From Paeniglutamicibacter gangotriensis Lz1y (GTDB lineage Bacteria > Actinomycetota > Actinomycetes > Actinomycetales > Micrococcaceae), in assembly GCF_000348945.1 (NCBI RefSeq), contig NZ_AOCK01000002.1, positions 372,001-436,000 on the forward strand: DNA of 64,000 bases, in the 5' to 3' direction. Of the stretch, positions 27,159 through 34,501 are shown in pieces (the stretch's first letter is position 1; each line of letters opens with the position of its first letter). The notes beneath the pieces were generated by a model, which was given only the letters and a program-made list of their open reading frames with translations, did no database searches and was not told the origin of the DNA. The translations under genes and the position numbers were made by a program.

Positions 27159-27629
27159 CTATGTGCCGCGCAACGCGTCCAGGAACGTCGCCGACGCGGT
27201 GCTGCCCGGATTGTAGCCGGGGGCCAAGGGCAGATGCACCACCGGGCGTTCGACGGTGGCGGTGCTGCGCCGCTTGGGCGAACCGGTGTATCGGACTCGG
27301 TCCAAGCACCGGTGCGGGGTCTCCGGCAACGACAGGAACCGGCGCTGCCAATGTTCCGGGACCATGTAGGTGTACTCCGGCCTCGCGGCCATGTAAATGC
27401 GCATTGCCGGACAAAACGGCATGATGGCCAATCGCCTGCGGTGCACATCGTCGAGGATGTGCCCAAACAGCAGCTCAACGAGTTCCTCGGATTTGTGGCG
27501 GCGCTTGAGCTGCGTGTAGTGCAACCACAGCTCATTGTCGCGCATGCTGTATTGCGCAAAGCCAACCAGATCGCCCTTTTCGAAGAGTTGGTAGCGGCGC
27601 AATTCCTGGTTGTTTTCAATAACCCGCAT
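27159..27629 (-). CDS. GNAT-like N-acetyltransferase (YjdJ type) with C-terminal extension
   Basis: 156 residues. The first 90 match small Gcn5-related acetyltransferases of the YjdJ/COG2388 type: RYQLFEKGDLVGFAQYSMRD, then SEELVELLFGHILDDVHRRR and the MPFCPAMRIYMAARPEY tail typical of this group. The remainder is an unusual Arg/Pro-rich extension without a known domain. The substrate is unknown. The ATG at 27629 is chosen; in-frame GTG codons lie three to four codons upstream, closer to GGGAGG. Confidence 0.8.
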   Translation of the reverse strand: MRVIENNQELRRYQLFEKGDLVGFAQYSMRDNELWLHYTQLKRRHKSEELVELLFGHILDDVHRRRLAIMPFCPAMRIYMAARPEYTYMVPEHWQRRFLSLPETPHRCLDRVRYTGSPKRRSTATVERPVVHLPLAPGYNPGSTASATFLDALRGT

Positions 27630-27917
27630 ACCAATCACCACCCTCCCCTGACCGCAGGGCGGAGGGCCCAAGGCCCAATCGACGATCCCGAGGCCCGAAG
27701 GCTCGAGGGCAGAAGTTCAACAACGAGTACGGTAGATTGCGTATCGCTGGACAGCTTCATGGGTTGCTCCGTTCGAGAAAACCATGGCCCGCTGCTGAAC
27801 CACCTTCAGACTACAAAAAAGCGCGCATCAAGGCAATGGCCTTGGGGCAGGCACCGGGTGCTTGCCTGGACGCTTACACGCCAAGTCGGATGCGCGCGGA
27901 CCTGCTGCACCTGCTGA
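27630..27917. other. Non-coding stretch after the GNAT-like start
   Basis: The promoter region of the GNAT-like gene; nothing else is supported. Confidence 0.4.
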
Positions 27918-28112
27918 TGGACCACGGCGTCACGACTCTGTCCCCAGCTGATCAGGCGAGCGGAATCGATCTGGTTGATGCCGTGGCTTACCGAGTTGCT
28001 CGCCAGCCGCAACACCGAGAAGTCCGTGTTGTGGCTGTCCGGACGCGACCACGCCAACGCCGTGACCAGCCGGGAGTTCAAGGACGCCGCCGTGGAGTTC
28101 CTCGCTGTCTGA
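27918..28112 (+). pseudogene. Possible gene remnant, C-terminal fragment
   Basis: A 64-codon open frame whose last part, with TELLASRNTEKSVLWLSGRD and SREFKDAAVEFLAV, reads like the C-terminus of a real globular protein but has no proper start or N-terminus. The family is not recognised. It may be the end of a gene largely lost upstream of 27918. Confidence 0.3.
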
Positions 28113-28279
28113 GGCGGCGCGGCCGGATATATCACCGCCGCAGGGACGGACGCTGGCAGCAAGTTTTCATCCGAGGCTTCGAGGCCCGGGGGCCGGCACG
28201 CAGATTCCTTCCATCCCCAGAGAAAATAGGTATCGTTGAGCGGGACCCTGAAAACCGGCGCACCCCAAGGAGTTCCAGC

Positions 28280-28756
28280 ATGGCCAACGAAGAAGTACAC
28301 AAAGTTATCGAGATGATCAATGACGTGCGTATCGGTATGTTCACCACCCATGGCAAGGACGGCCTGCTCAGCCGTCCACTGACCGTGATGGACGTCGAGG
28401 AAGACGGTGACATGTGGTTCTTCTCCCCTGCCGACTCGGAGATCGTCCGCGAGGTCAAGACGCACGGTGAAGTCAACGTCGCCTTCGCGGGAAACAAAAA
28501 GTGGGTCTCGGTCAGCGGCAGAGGAACGGTGGTATACGAGGTGGAGAAGAAGCGTGAACTCTGGAACTCGATGGTGGAGACCTTCGCTCCGGAGGGACCC
28601 GATTCGCTGGCTACCGTCCTGTTGCACGTCGAGTCCGAGTCCGCCGAATACTGGGAGAACCCAGGTGGCGCGGCCACCCTGGTTGCCAGTTGGATCAAGC
28701 AAAAGGTCACCGGGAAGGGCGCTGCCCCCGGCGATTCGAACACCGTGGAGTTGTAG
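28280..28756 (+). CDS. Pyridoxamine 5'-phosphate oxidase-fold stress protein (GSP26 type)
   Basis: 158 residues of the split-barrel PNPOx-like family, similar to general stress protein 26. Motifs include DVRIGMFTTHGKDGLLSRPL at the N-terminus, DMWFFSPADSEIVREV in the middle and SAEYWENPGGAATL at the C-terminus. Members bind FMN or F420 and are often stress-induced. The substrate is unknown. The ATG at 28280 has AAGGAG eight bases upstream. A hairpin follows the stop. Confidence 0.92.
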   Translation: MANEEVHKVIEMINDVRIGMFTTHGKDGLLSRPLTVMDVEEDGDMWFFSPADSEIVREVKTHGEVNVAFAGNKKWVSVSGRGTVVYEVEKKRELWNSMVETFAPEGPDSLATVLLHVESESAEYWENPGGAATLVASWIKQKVTGKGAAPGDSNTVEL

Positions 28757-28776
28757 CCCGGGGGCGCGTATTAAAA

Positions 28777-28822
28777 GGGGCGGTCCGGGTCCGGCGTTAA
28801 CGCGCCGCACCTGGACCGCCCC
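28777..28822. terminator. Bidirectional terminator hairpin
   Basis: GGGGCGGTCC pairs with GGACCGCCCC, with an imperfect inner stem, between the convergent PNPOx and DUF6480 genes. A-run before and A/T after. Confidence 0.75.
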
Positions 28823-28860
28823 AAATCACAGTCGCTATCTTGGCTATGGCTTTGGCAGGA

Positions 28861-29067
28861 CTATTCGTCGTGTCCTTGGTCCTGGCTCATCGAACCTTCA
28901 CCCGGCGGCGTTTCCCCGGGAGGGACGCCTCCGCCTGGCTCCAGGCCGGTGATTTTTTGCTCCACCGGGTCCGGATTGGACGTGCTGGCATTGTGCGTCT
29001 TGGTCTCGTCCTCCTGCTCGTTCGCTCTTTTGCCGGTGTTCTTTTCAGGAATGGATTTCTCGCCCAT
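28861..29067 (-). CDS. DUF6480-family protein (nested start)
   Basis: A 68-residue product starting MGEKSIPEKNTGK. GGGAGAAG lies at good distance before its ATG, and family members are usually of this size, so this may be the real gene, with the upstream open frame being a second small protein lacking its own stop. Function unknown; hydrophilic, likely a stress protein. Confidence 0.6.
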   Translation of the reverse strand: MGEKSIPEKNTGKRANEQEDETKTHNASTSNPDPVEQKITGLEPGGGVPPGETPPGEGSMSQDQGHDE

Positions 29068-29328
29068 CAGCTTCTCCCTGTCTGTCTTGTTGGTGGTTGT
29101 CGTGGCCTTCTCCGGAGCCGGATCCCGCCGCCGCCTTTCCTGAGCGTGTAGCGCCGCGGGAACGTCGGACCATTCCGGATCATCTGGTTCAAGATCCAGT
29201 GGATCGTTGTTGTCCCGCTCCAGGATGTTTTCATCGCCTTGCTCCCGGCCCTCATCAGACCGTGCATCGTTTTCGTGGCTCCGGTCTCCGCGCTCGGGCT
29301 CCTCGAAAGGATCGTGCCCGTATCCCAT
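28861..29328 (-). CDS. Hydrophilic protein with DUF6480 C-terminus
   Basis: 155 residues, strongly charged and without hydrophobic segments. The C-terminal half matches DUF6480 (NPDP followed by TGLEPGGGVPPGETPPGEGS). The N-terminal half is Asp/Glu/Arg-rich and disordered. An internal ATG at 29067, with GGGAGAAG upstream, would give the DUF6480 protein alone (68 residues), so two products in one frame are possible. Confidence 0.65.
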   Translation of the reverse strand: MGYGHDPFEEPERGDRSHENDARSDEGREQGDENILERDNNDPLDLEPDDPEWSDVPAALHAQERRRRDPAPEKATTTTNKTDREKLMGEKSIPEKNTGKRANEQEDETKTHNASTSNPDPVEQKITGLEPGGGVPPGETPPGEGSMSQDQGHDE

Positions 29329-29421
29329 GGTGTCCTCCTGGTTCGGGAGCGAATCGACTCGAAATCAGTGGCCGGCTGGATTCCGCGGGACCCGACCTGT
29401 GCGGCCCCGCGAAGTGCCGCA

Positions 29422-30345
29422 TCAGGGGGTCGATTTGCCGCCGTTGACGTTGAGGGTTTCTCCGACGACGTAGCTGGATTCGGCCGACGCCAAAAAGACG
29501 TAGGCGGGAGCCAGCTCAACGGGTTGGCCCGCGCGTCCCAGCGGCACATTATGTCCGAACTTCGGCAACTTGTCCTTGGGCTGCCCGTCGGACACCTGCA
29601 GCGGGGTCCAGATCGGACCGGGCGCCACGGCATTGACGCGGATCCCGCGCGGTGCCAGCTGCACGGCGAGCCCCTTGGTGAACGCATTGATCGCGGCCTT
29701 GGTCGAGGCGTAGTCCAAAAGCGTGGGTGAGGGGTCGTAGGCCTGCACCGAGGTGGTGTTGATGATGCTGGCGCCATCGGGGAGATGCTTGAGCGCCGCG
29801 CGGGTGATCGTGAACATCGCCAGGATATTGACTTGGAAGGTTTGCATCACCTGCTCGTCATCGAGGTCTTCGAGCTTTTCGATGGCGATTTGTTTTCCGG
29901 CGTTGTTGACCAGGATATCCAAGCCGCCGAGTTTCTCCGCGGCCTGGTCCGCCAACGAATTGCGGTATTCGGCGTCGAGCAGGTCCCCTGGCAGGCCAAT
30001 GCCGACTCGGCCCGCGGTCTCGATCACCGAGATGATCTTCCGTGCATCTTCCTCTTCCGCCGGCAGGTAGGCGATGGCAACATCCGCACCCTCCCGTGCA
30101 AAGGCAATGGCCACGGCGGCACCGATGCCCGAGTCCCCACCGGTGATCAGGGCCTTGCGTCCCTTCAGGCGTCCGGTGCCGATGTATGAGGTCTCGCCAT
30201 GGTCCGCTGCGGGTTCGAGCTTGGCGTCAAGGCCCGGTTCGGGCTGGTCCTGTTTGGGAGGTGAGATCTTGGGGTGGCGGTTCACCGGGTTGTCCAGCGA
30301 AAGCTGGCCTTCGGATTCTGGGGTGTTGGGGTCGCGTGCATCCAT
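29422..30345 (-). CDS. SDR-family oxidoreductase (YhdF/glucose-dehydrogenase-like)
   Basis: 307 residues. A 55-residue hydrophilic extension ([17 protein letters not shown] is typical of stress-type SDRs) precedes the Rossmann fold. [11 protein letters not shown] is the cofactor motif, ILVNNAG follows, the catalytic Ser is in NTTSVQAY and the Tyr-Lys pair in YASTKAAI. It probably reduces an aldehyde or ketone with NADPH. The ATG has GGAGG upstream. The promoter region includes a short hairpin at 30464-30485. Confidence 0.92.
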   Translation of the reverse strand: MDARDPNTPESEGQLSLDNPVNRHPKISPPKQDQPEPGLDAKLEPAADHGETSYIGTGRLKGRKALITGGDSGIGAAVAIAFAREGADVAIAYLPAEEEDARKIISVIETAGRVGIGLPGDLLDAEYRNSLADQAAEKLGGLDILVNNAGKQIAIEKLEDLDDEQVMQTFQVNILAMFTITRAALKHLPDGASIINTTSVQAYDPSPTLLDYASTKAAINAFTKGLAVQLAPRGIRVNAVAPGPIWTPLQVSDGQPKDKLPKFGHNVPLGRAGQPVELAPAYVFLASAESSYVVGETLNVNGGKSTP

Positions 30346-30805
30346 GGGAAATCCTCCAGTTGTTGTGGACGATATTGCTCGTACCTACCACGCTAGGGCA
30401 TAGGGCCGGAGGCGATCAATGGATTCGCACCTCCGTCATGCGGATGGACCATGCCGGACCGAGAAGTCCCGAGGCGTCGGGACTTTCGCTTCCCTATCGG
30501 GTGTCGCATTGACGCGCATCACGAATTCCGGGGCCACGCGTCTATGCCGCGGGCGGTCCGGCCAGTTGTGGACCGGCAACACATCTGTAATCCGGCGCGG
30601 ACCAGGAACAACCCTTCCAAGCCTCTGTCACGCCGGAGGACCACCCCGTCCCGTCAGCCTGGGCCAGCAGGCAGCATGTCTGGTTGCTATCCCCATGCTG
30701 CGGTTAACGGGTCCTGCGGAAACAACCCGCGGATATCAGCCTGGCAATACCGAGGCGAACACGGCGGGCCGGCACACGGGTGGCGCACCGGATGACGGCC
30801 ACGGA
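30346..30805. other. Intergenic region with a short hairpin
   Basis: No gene is supported. AAGTCCCG (30464-30471) and CGGGACTT (30478-30485) form an 8-bp hairpin that could be a terminator or operator. Confidence 0.45.
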
Positions 30806-30845
30806 AAGAAGCGGTCCCCGACGACCCGGCCCGGGACCGCTTCTT
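30806..30845 (-). terminator. Terminator hairpin
   Basis: AAGAAGCGGTCCC pairs with GGGACCGCTTCTT around a 14-nt loop, 30 bp past the stop of the hydrophilic gene at 30875. Confidence 0.8.
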
Positions 30846-30874
30846 CACGTTCACCAGCTACGAACGGTTGCTTC

Positions 30875-31123
30875 TCAACTCCCGTCGGTCTTACCTGCGG
30901 CCTCGTGCCCGGGCTCAGAGGAAAAACTTTCACCCGAGGTGGAATCCTGATTGACGCCGGACTCGATTTCCTTCTCGGTTGAAGGTAAATCGTCGTTCGT
31001 GACTGGTTCGTCGGATGCAGCCCGGTCGGCCTTTCCGGAGCGATGCCGCTCGTCCTGGGTGTCCCGGGACATCGGTGCGGATCGGTCCTGCTGCGGGTCA
31101 TTGTGCTGTTCGTGTTGTTCCAT
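30875..31123 (-). CDS. Small disordered hydrophilic protein
   Basis: 82 residues, rich in Asp, Glu, Gln, Ser and Arg, beginning MEQHEQHNDPQQDRSAP. No domain is recognisable; the composition resembles intrinsically disordered desiccation or general stress proteins. The ATG at 31123 has AAGGAA upstream. It follows the DUF4235 gene by 62 bp. Confidence 0.6.
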   Translation of the reverse strand: MEQHEQHNDPQQDRSAPMSRDTQDERHRSGKADRAASDEPVTNDDLPSTEKEIESGVNQDSTSGESFSSEPGHEAAGKTDGS

Positions 31124-31184
31124 GGGGTTCCTTTCCTTGTCCGAGGCACTGGCCGGCAGTCCGCCGGTCAACTGCGCAGGAGCG

Positions 31185-31433
31185 TTACTTCTGTGATGCT
31201 AGCTTTTGGGCCCAGCGCTTGGTGACGGCCTGGATGACCGCTGCGCTGGCGCCGGAGACGATGGCGAAGCTCAAGACCTTGCCGATCGTTGCCCGTTGCT
31301 GCACCTCCGGGTTGGTCGGGGTGGGCGGCTTTTCGCCGGTGACGCCCTTCCAGATGGAGCTGATCAGCTTCGCTCCGACCAAGCCAGCTACGACAGAGAC
31401 TACCGTCCCTAATAATTTGATGATCATTTTCAT
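31185..31433 (-). CDS. DUF4235-family membrane protein
   Basis: 82 residues with two hydrophobic segments (LLGTVVSVVAGLVGAKLISS and a second near the C-terminus, VLSFAIVSGASAAVIQAV) around a cytoplasmic loop WKGVTGEKPP, as in DUF4235 proteins of actinobacteria. Function unknown. The ATG has AAGGAG five bases upstream. Confidence 0.9.
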   Translation of the reverse strand: MKMIIKLLGTVVSVVAGLVGAKLISSIWKGVTGEKPPTPTNPEVQQRATIGKVLSFAIVSGASAAVIQAVTKRWAQKLASQK

Positions 31434-31861
31434 TTTTCTCCTTCGTTGGCGGAAAGTTGGCCAGACTTGTGCGGTTTTCGGCGGGGCCCGGGAAAGTCTC
31501 ATACCTTGGTTGGCCGGCCCCGGGCGTGGGAAGACCACCATCGCCGAAAAGCATCTTCCAATGCTCCGGGTCCCGTCGACGACACGGTCCGATTTCTGCA
31601 GCCTGCGGCAGGTGGGTATCACCGGCCTCGGTGGATACCTCTGACAATATTGGCGAGCTGCACGTATGCCAAGGTGTTGCTGTCCCGTGTCGCGCCTGCG
31701 GTAGCTTTCTTGTGGGCCCCCGTACGACGCGGGCCTCCCAACATGATGACCACTCAGCCGGCAGACGGTGCCTGCAGCCTTCGTGCCCGGAGCGGGTTGC
31801 ATGCCAAGGCCGGCAACCACCCGACTGCGGATGGAAGGTAGTTGGTCTTCGGTTTTCCGAC
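31434..31861. other. Intergenic region between DUF4235 and the membrane protein
   Basis: No gene is supported in 428 bp. Open frames here read as translations of non-coding DNA. Confidence 0.45.
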
Positions 31862-32971
31862 CTAGACATTGTCTTTGTCTTTGTCCTTGTCCAATGTGAT
31901 CTGGCGCCGTTCAAATTCCCTTCGGCTGAAGGTTGCCTTGCGCACGGCTTCCTCGTCGTCCAAGCTCGATCCCACGGCCCCGGCCATGGTCCCCAACGAA
32001 GCAGACAGCCAAGACAGGTTCACATACTCGCCCCACCCGACATCGTGTCCCAGCTGTATCGCCAGATACTTCGAATCGATGATGATCAGGGCACCGGCAA
32101 GGATCACGGCGAAGAGCGCCAGGTACATCAACAAAATGGCCAGGAAGATGGTCACCAGCGTTGCGAGGTTGTAGACCACGCGCTTTTCCGCGTGGCGGGA
32201 GCCGAGGGGGCTTTCCCAGAGCCCGTTGTGCAGCACGAGCCACGAACCCATGACCAGGATGGACAGCAAGCTGATGGTGGCCAGACGTTGCGGGGCCAAG
32301 AAGTCCGCCATGGACCAGATGCTGGTGTAAAAAACGCCAAAAGCGCCGGTGGCCAAGGCCGCGGCCATCGCCGTGGAAAGGCGTGGCACCAGCCGCCAGG
32401 GACGGTTGCTGCGGACCATACCCAGCAACAACAGAAAACGGCCCCGCAGCCCCTTGGCGGTCTCGAAGGCGTCATCCTCGATATCCGCGGCCTCGATTCT
32501 GCGTTCCACCGAAAACGGGTCGGCGCCCGAGACCAGCTTCCCGTCGTCGCGCAGGTAGGGATCCCCCACCCCGTGCAGCGTCGCCAGGACCTGCGCCACA
32601 GCGCGCCGAAGCCGCTTCTTGCGCACGATGCCCAATGAAGGAAGGACGATGACAGCGGATCCATAGCCGGCATTGAGACTGTATGTCAGCGGCTCGCCGT
32701 TCTCGTACTTCGGCAGGTCGGTCAAATAGAGCATGTAGTCCCAGTTGTTCCGTTCACGGATCTGGTGCGAATGTGCGTTGAGTTCCACCTCCCCCTGATC
32801 ATCCAAGGGCAAGGAAAACTCCTCGACCTCGATCTGCCAGTCCGCCGCTGAGTTCAGATTTCCTTCCAGCATCACGGGCAACGACGCCTTCAACCCGCGG
32901 GCCAAAGTCATCGGCAGGCCGGCGTCAGCGATCAGCCCGACAACGAGTTTCCTCCTGAGTTCCGTGGGCAT
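31862..32971 (-). CDS. Polytopic membrane protein of unknown function
   Basis: 369 residues. A soluble N-terminal half (about 1-195) includes WDYMLYLTDLPKYENGEPL and YGSAVIVLPSLGIVRKK. It is followed by about four transmembrane helices (around TISLLSILVMGSWLVLHNGL and NLATLVTIFLAILLMYLALF) and a charged C-terminus ending DKDKDKDNV. The family is not recognised. It starts four bases after the stop of the hydrophilic gene 32976-33284, so they form one operon. Confidence 0.8.
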   Translation of the reverse strand: MPTELRRKLVVGLIADAGLPMTLARGLKASLPVMLEGNLNSAADWQIEVEEFSLPLDDQGEVELNAHSHQIRERNNWDYMLYLTDLPKYENGEPLTYSLNAGYGSAVIVLPSLGIVRKKRLRRAVAQVLATLHGVGDPYLRDDGKLVSGADPFSVERRIEAADIEDDAFETAKGLRGRFLLLLGMVRSNRPWRLVPRLSTAMAAALATGAFGVFYTSIWSMADFLAPQRLATISLLSILVMGSWLVLHNGLWESPLGSRHAEKRVVYNLATLVTIFLAILLMYLALFAVILAGALIIIDSKYLAIQLGHDVGWGEYVNLSWLSASLGTMAGAVGSSLDDEEAVRKATFSRREFERRQITLDKDKDKDNV

Positions 32972-32975
32972 CGCG

Positions 32976-33284
32976 TTATCCGGCGTCGAAACGTTCGCCG
33001 TCTTCCGCGGCATCGGATCCGGAGCCATCTGCCTGGATATCTTCGGCTGCGAGGCGCTTCGGCTCCCGGTCGGCCTCCCCGGGCTCGGCCCCAGGCCGAG
33101 GGTTCGTCTCCTGTGGTAGTTGCCCGGCAATATATTCGGGGTCCTGGAATGGATCGACGGTTCCGGGGTCTGCCGGACCGGAAGGCACAGCCGAACTGGA
33201 GGTTGTTTTCTTCCGGGCATTTGGGAAGTCTTCGGTGCCCGCGTCCGGATCGCTGGGCTCGGGGGAGTGTGCTGTTGTTGACAT
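32976..33284 (-). CDS. Disordered hydrophilic protein
   Basis: 102 residues rich in Asp, Glu, Pro and Ser, beginning MSTTAHSPEPSDPDAGTEDF. No domain is recognised. The ATG has CGGAG upstream. It is tightly linked to the membrane protein downstream (4 bp) and to the DUF7218-like gene upstream (30 bp). Confidence 0.6.
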   Translation of the reverse strand: MSTTAHSPEPSDPDAGTEDFPNARKKTTSSSAVPSGPADPGTVDPFQDPEYIAGQLPQETNPRPGAEPGEADREPKRLAAEDIQADGSGSDAAEDGERFDAG

Positions 33285-33313
33285 GTCGTGTCTCCGTACA
33301 TGTTGGCGGAACC

Positions 33314-33580
33314 CTAGGAGTTGCGCAGCGACTTGATCAATTCGGCTTTCTTTTTGCCGGAATAGCCGGTGAGCCCGATTTCCTTGGCACGGCCTTTGAG
33401 TTCCGGGACCGTCCAATCCTCGTAGCTGCCTGACTCGCCGCCACGTTCGCCGACCTTGGAACGGCCGTCACGGGCGGCTGCATTGGCGATGCGCGCGGAT
33501 TTTTGCTTGGAGTTTCCTTCTTCGCGCAGCTCTTCGTAGAGTTCTTCGTCCTTGATGCGTGGGCTTCCCTTGCCAGGCAT
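33314..33580 (-). CDS. DUF7218-like protein with Rho-N/SAP-type helix-extension-helix
   Basis: 88 residues. The N-terminal MPGKGSPRIKDEELYEEL leads to a conserved NSKQKSARIANAAA helix and the C-terminal YEDWTVPELKGRAKEIGL Rho-N/SAP fold that binds nucleic acid in related proteins. Common in actinobacterial stress loci; its role is unproven. GGAGGACC precedes the ATG. Probably the first gene of the three-gene operon with the two genes downstream. Confidence 0.85.
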   Translation of the reverse strand: MPGKGSPRIKDEELYEELREEGNSKQKSARIANAAARDGRSKVGERGGESGSYEDWTVPELKGRAKEIGLTGYSGKKKAELIKSLRNS

Positions 33581-33776
33581 GGTGTGGTCCTCCAGTCTTC
33601 GGGAGCTGATGTTTCGGTGGGCCGTATGCCACGACACTTTTCCACGCTACTGGCCGGATGCCTCCGTGCCAAGGATCCAGCAGCAGGCCGCGTTTTGCCG
33701 GGTCCCGGGAAGATGCACCAACGATGTGGTCCGCGCCCTGCCCCCAACGGACCGCACCGTGGGTGCAAGGGGCGCG

Positions 33777-34193
33777 CTATTCGAAGGAGATGAATTTAAG
33801 CAGCTCGCCCACCCGGTCTTGAGGGTAGTTCTTGGCGATGTCGGCCTGGGAGAGCATGCCCACCAGTTCATGGCCGTCGATCACTGGTAACCGCCGCACT
33901 TGGTGCCGCGACATGGTCTCGATGGCATCCTCGATGCTGTCGTCGGCCCCGATGGTCACCGGCTTGCCCTCGCCGAGTTCCCCGGCCAAGGTGCTGCGCG
34001 GATCCCCGCCCTGGGCCAGGCACTTGGTGACGATGTCCCGGTCGGAGATGATGCCCTTGAGCCGGTTGTCCTCTCCGCAGATGGGCAGAGAGCCGACATC
34101 GAGCTGCAGCATTTTTCGTGCGGCTTCCTCTAAGGTTTCTTTTTCGCCGATGCATTCGGCCGAGCCTGTCATGATTTCACGTGCGGTTGCCAT
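33777..34193 (-). CDS. CBS-domain-pair protein
   Basis: 138 residues, two CBS domains: residues about 1-62 (MTGSAECIGEKETLEEAARK) and about 72-130 (VTIGADDSIEDAIETM, then RRLPVIDGHELVGMLS). CBS pairs bind adenosine nucleotides and report energy state; such stand-alone proteins (HRP1-like) are often induced by hypoxia or stress. The ATG has a strong AGGAGG. It is divergent from ligD with a perfect hairpin between them. Confidence 0.93.
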   Translation of the reverse strand: MATAREIMTGSAECIGEKETLEEAARKMLQLDVGSLPICGEDNRLKGIISDRDIVTKCLAQGGDPRSTLAGELGEGKPVTIGADDSIEDAIETMSRHQVRRLPVIDGHELVGMLSQADIAKNYPQDRVGELLKFISFE

Positions 34194-34501
34194 GTTTCCT
34201 CCTGAGGCGGTTGGTGCGGAGCGCGGTGCTCCGTATCGAAAGGGGCCCGTTTCCGTGGGTTCGGGCCCATGAAAGCGTCGTGCCGGTGCCCCTTGCGCAC
34301 CGGCACGACGCTTCTTGGTTGCCGGGTTCCCCCCAAGAGCCCCAACGTTTTCCACGTTACGTAGGACCGCTGAAGCTGTCTAGGGATTTGCATGCCGAGC
34401 GCCGGAAGTGGCCCGCGTGGCTAGCGATGCACCGATGCTGTCAAAGGCTGGAATTCGGTCCGTCGACACGGCACAGTGGGATCAAAGGAAAGGAGGGCTC
34501 A
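34194..34501. other. Divergent promoter region of the CBS gene and ligD
   Basis: 308 bp containing the perfect hairpin at 34273-34313. No coding region is supported. Confidence 0.5.
34273..34313. promoter_or_regulatory. Perfect 16-bp hairpin between divergent genes
   Basis: AAGCGTCGTGCCGGTG, 9-nt loop, CACCGGCACGACGCTT. It looks like the intrinsic terminators elsewhere in this window, yet lies between two divergent starts, about 80 bp before the CBS ATG and 190 bp before ligD. Confidence 0.55.

Noticed and set aside
22380-27290. Similar strings GTCCGCTACACCGGTTC (minus strand near 22390) and GTCCGATACACCGGTTC (near 27280)
   Set aside because: Match is only about 17 of 18 bases with unrelated flanks, and one lies inside the GNAT-like gene; chance or a common motif is more likely than a repeat.
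26774-27424. A 216-codon plus-strand frame between the fasciclin and GNAT-like genes
   Set aside because: It overlaps the GNAT-like gene and a strong terminator and has no recognisable domain.
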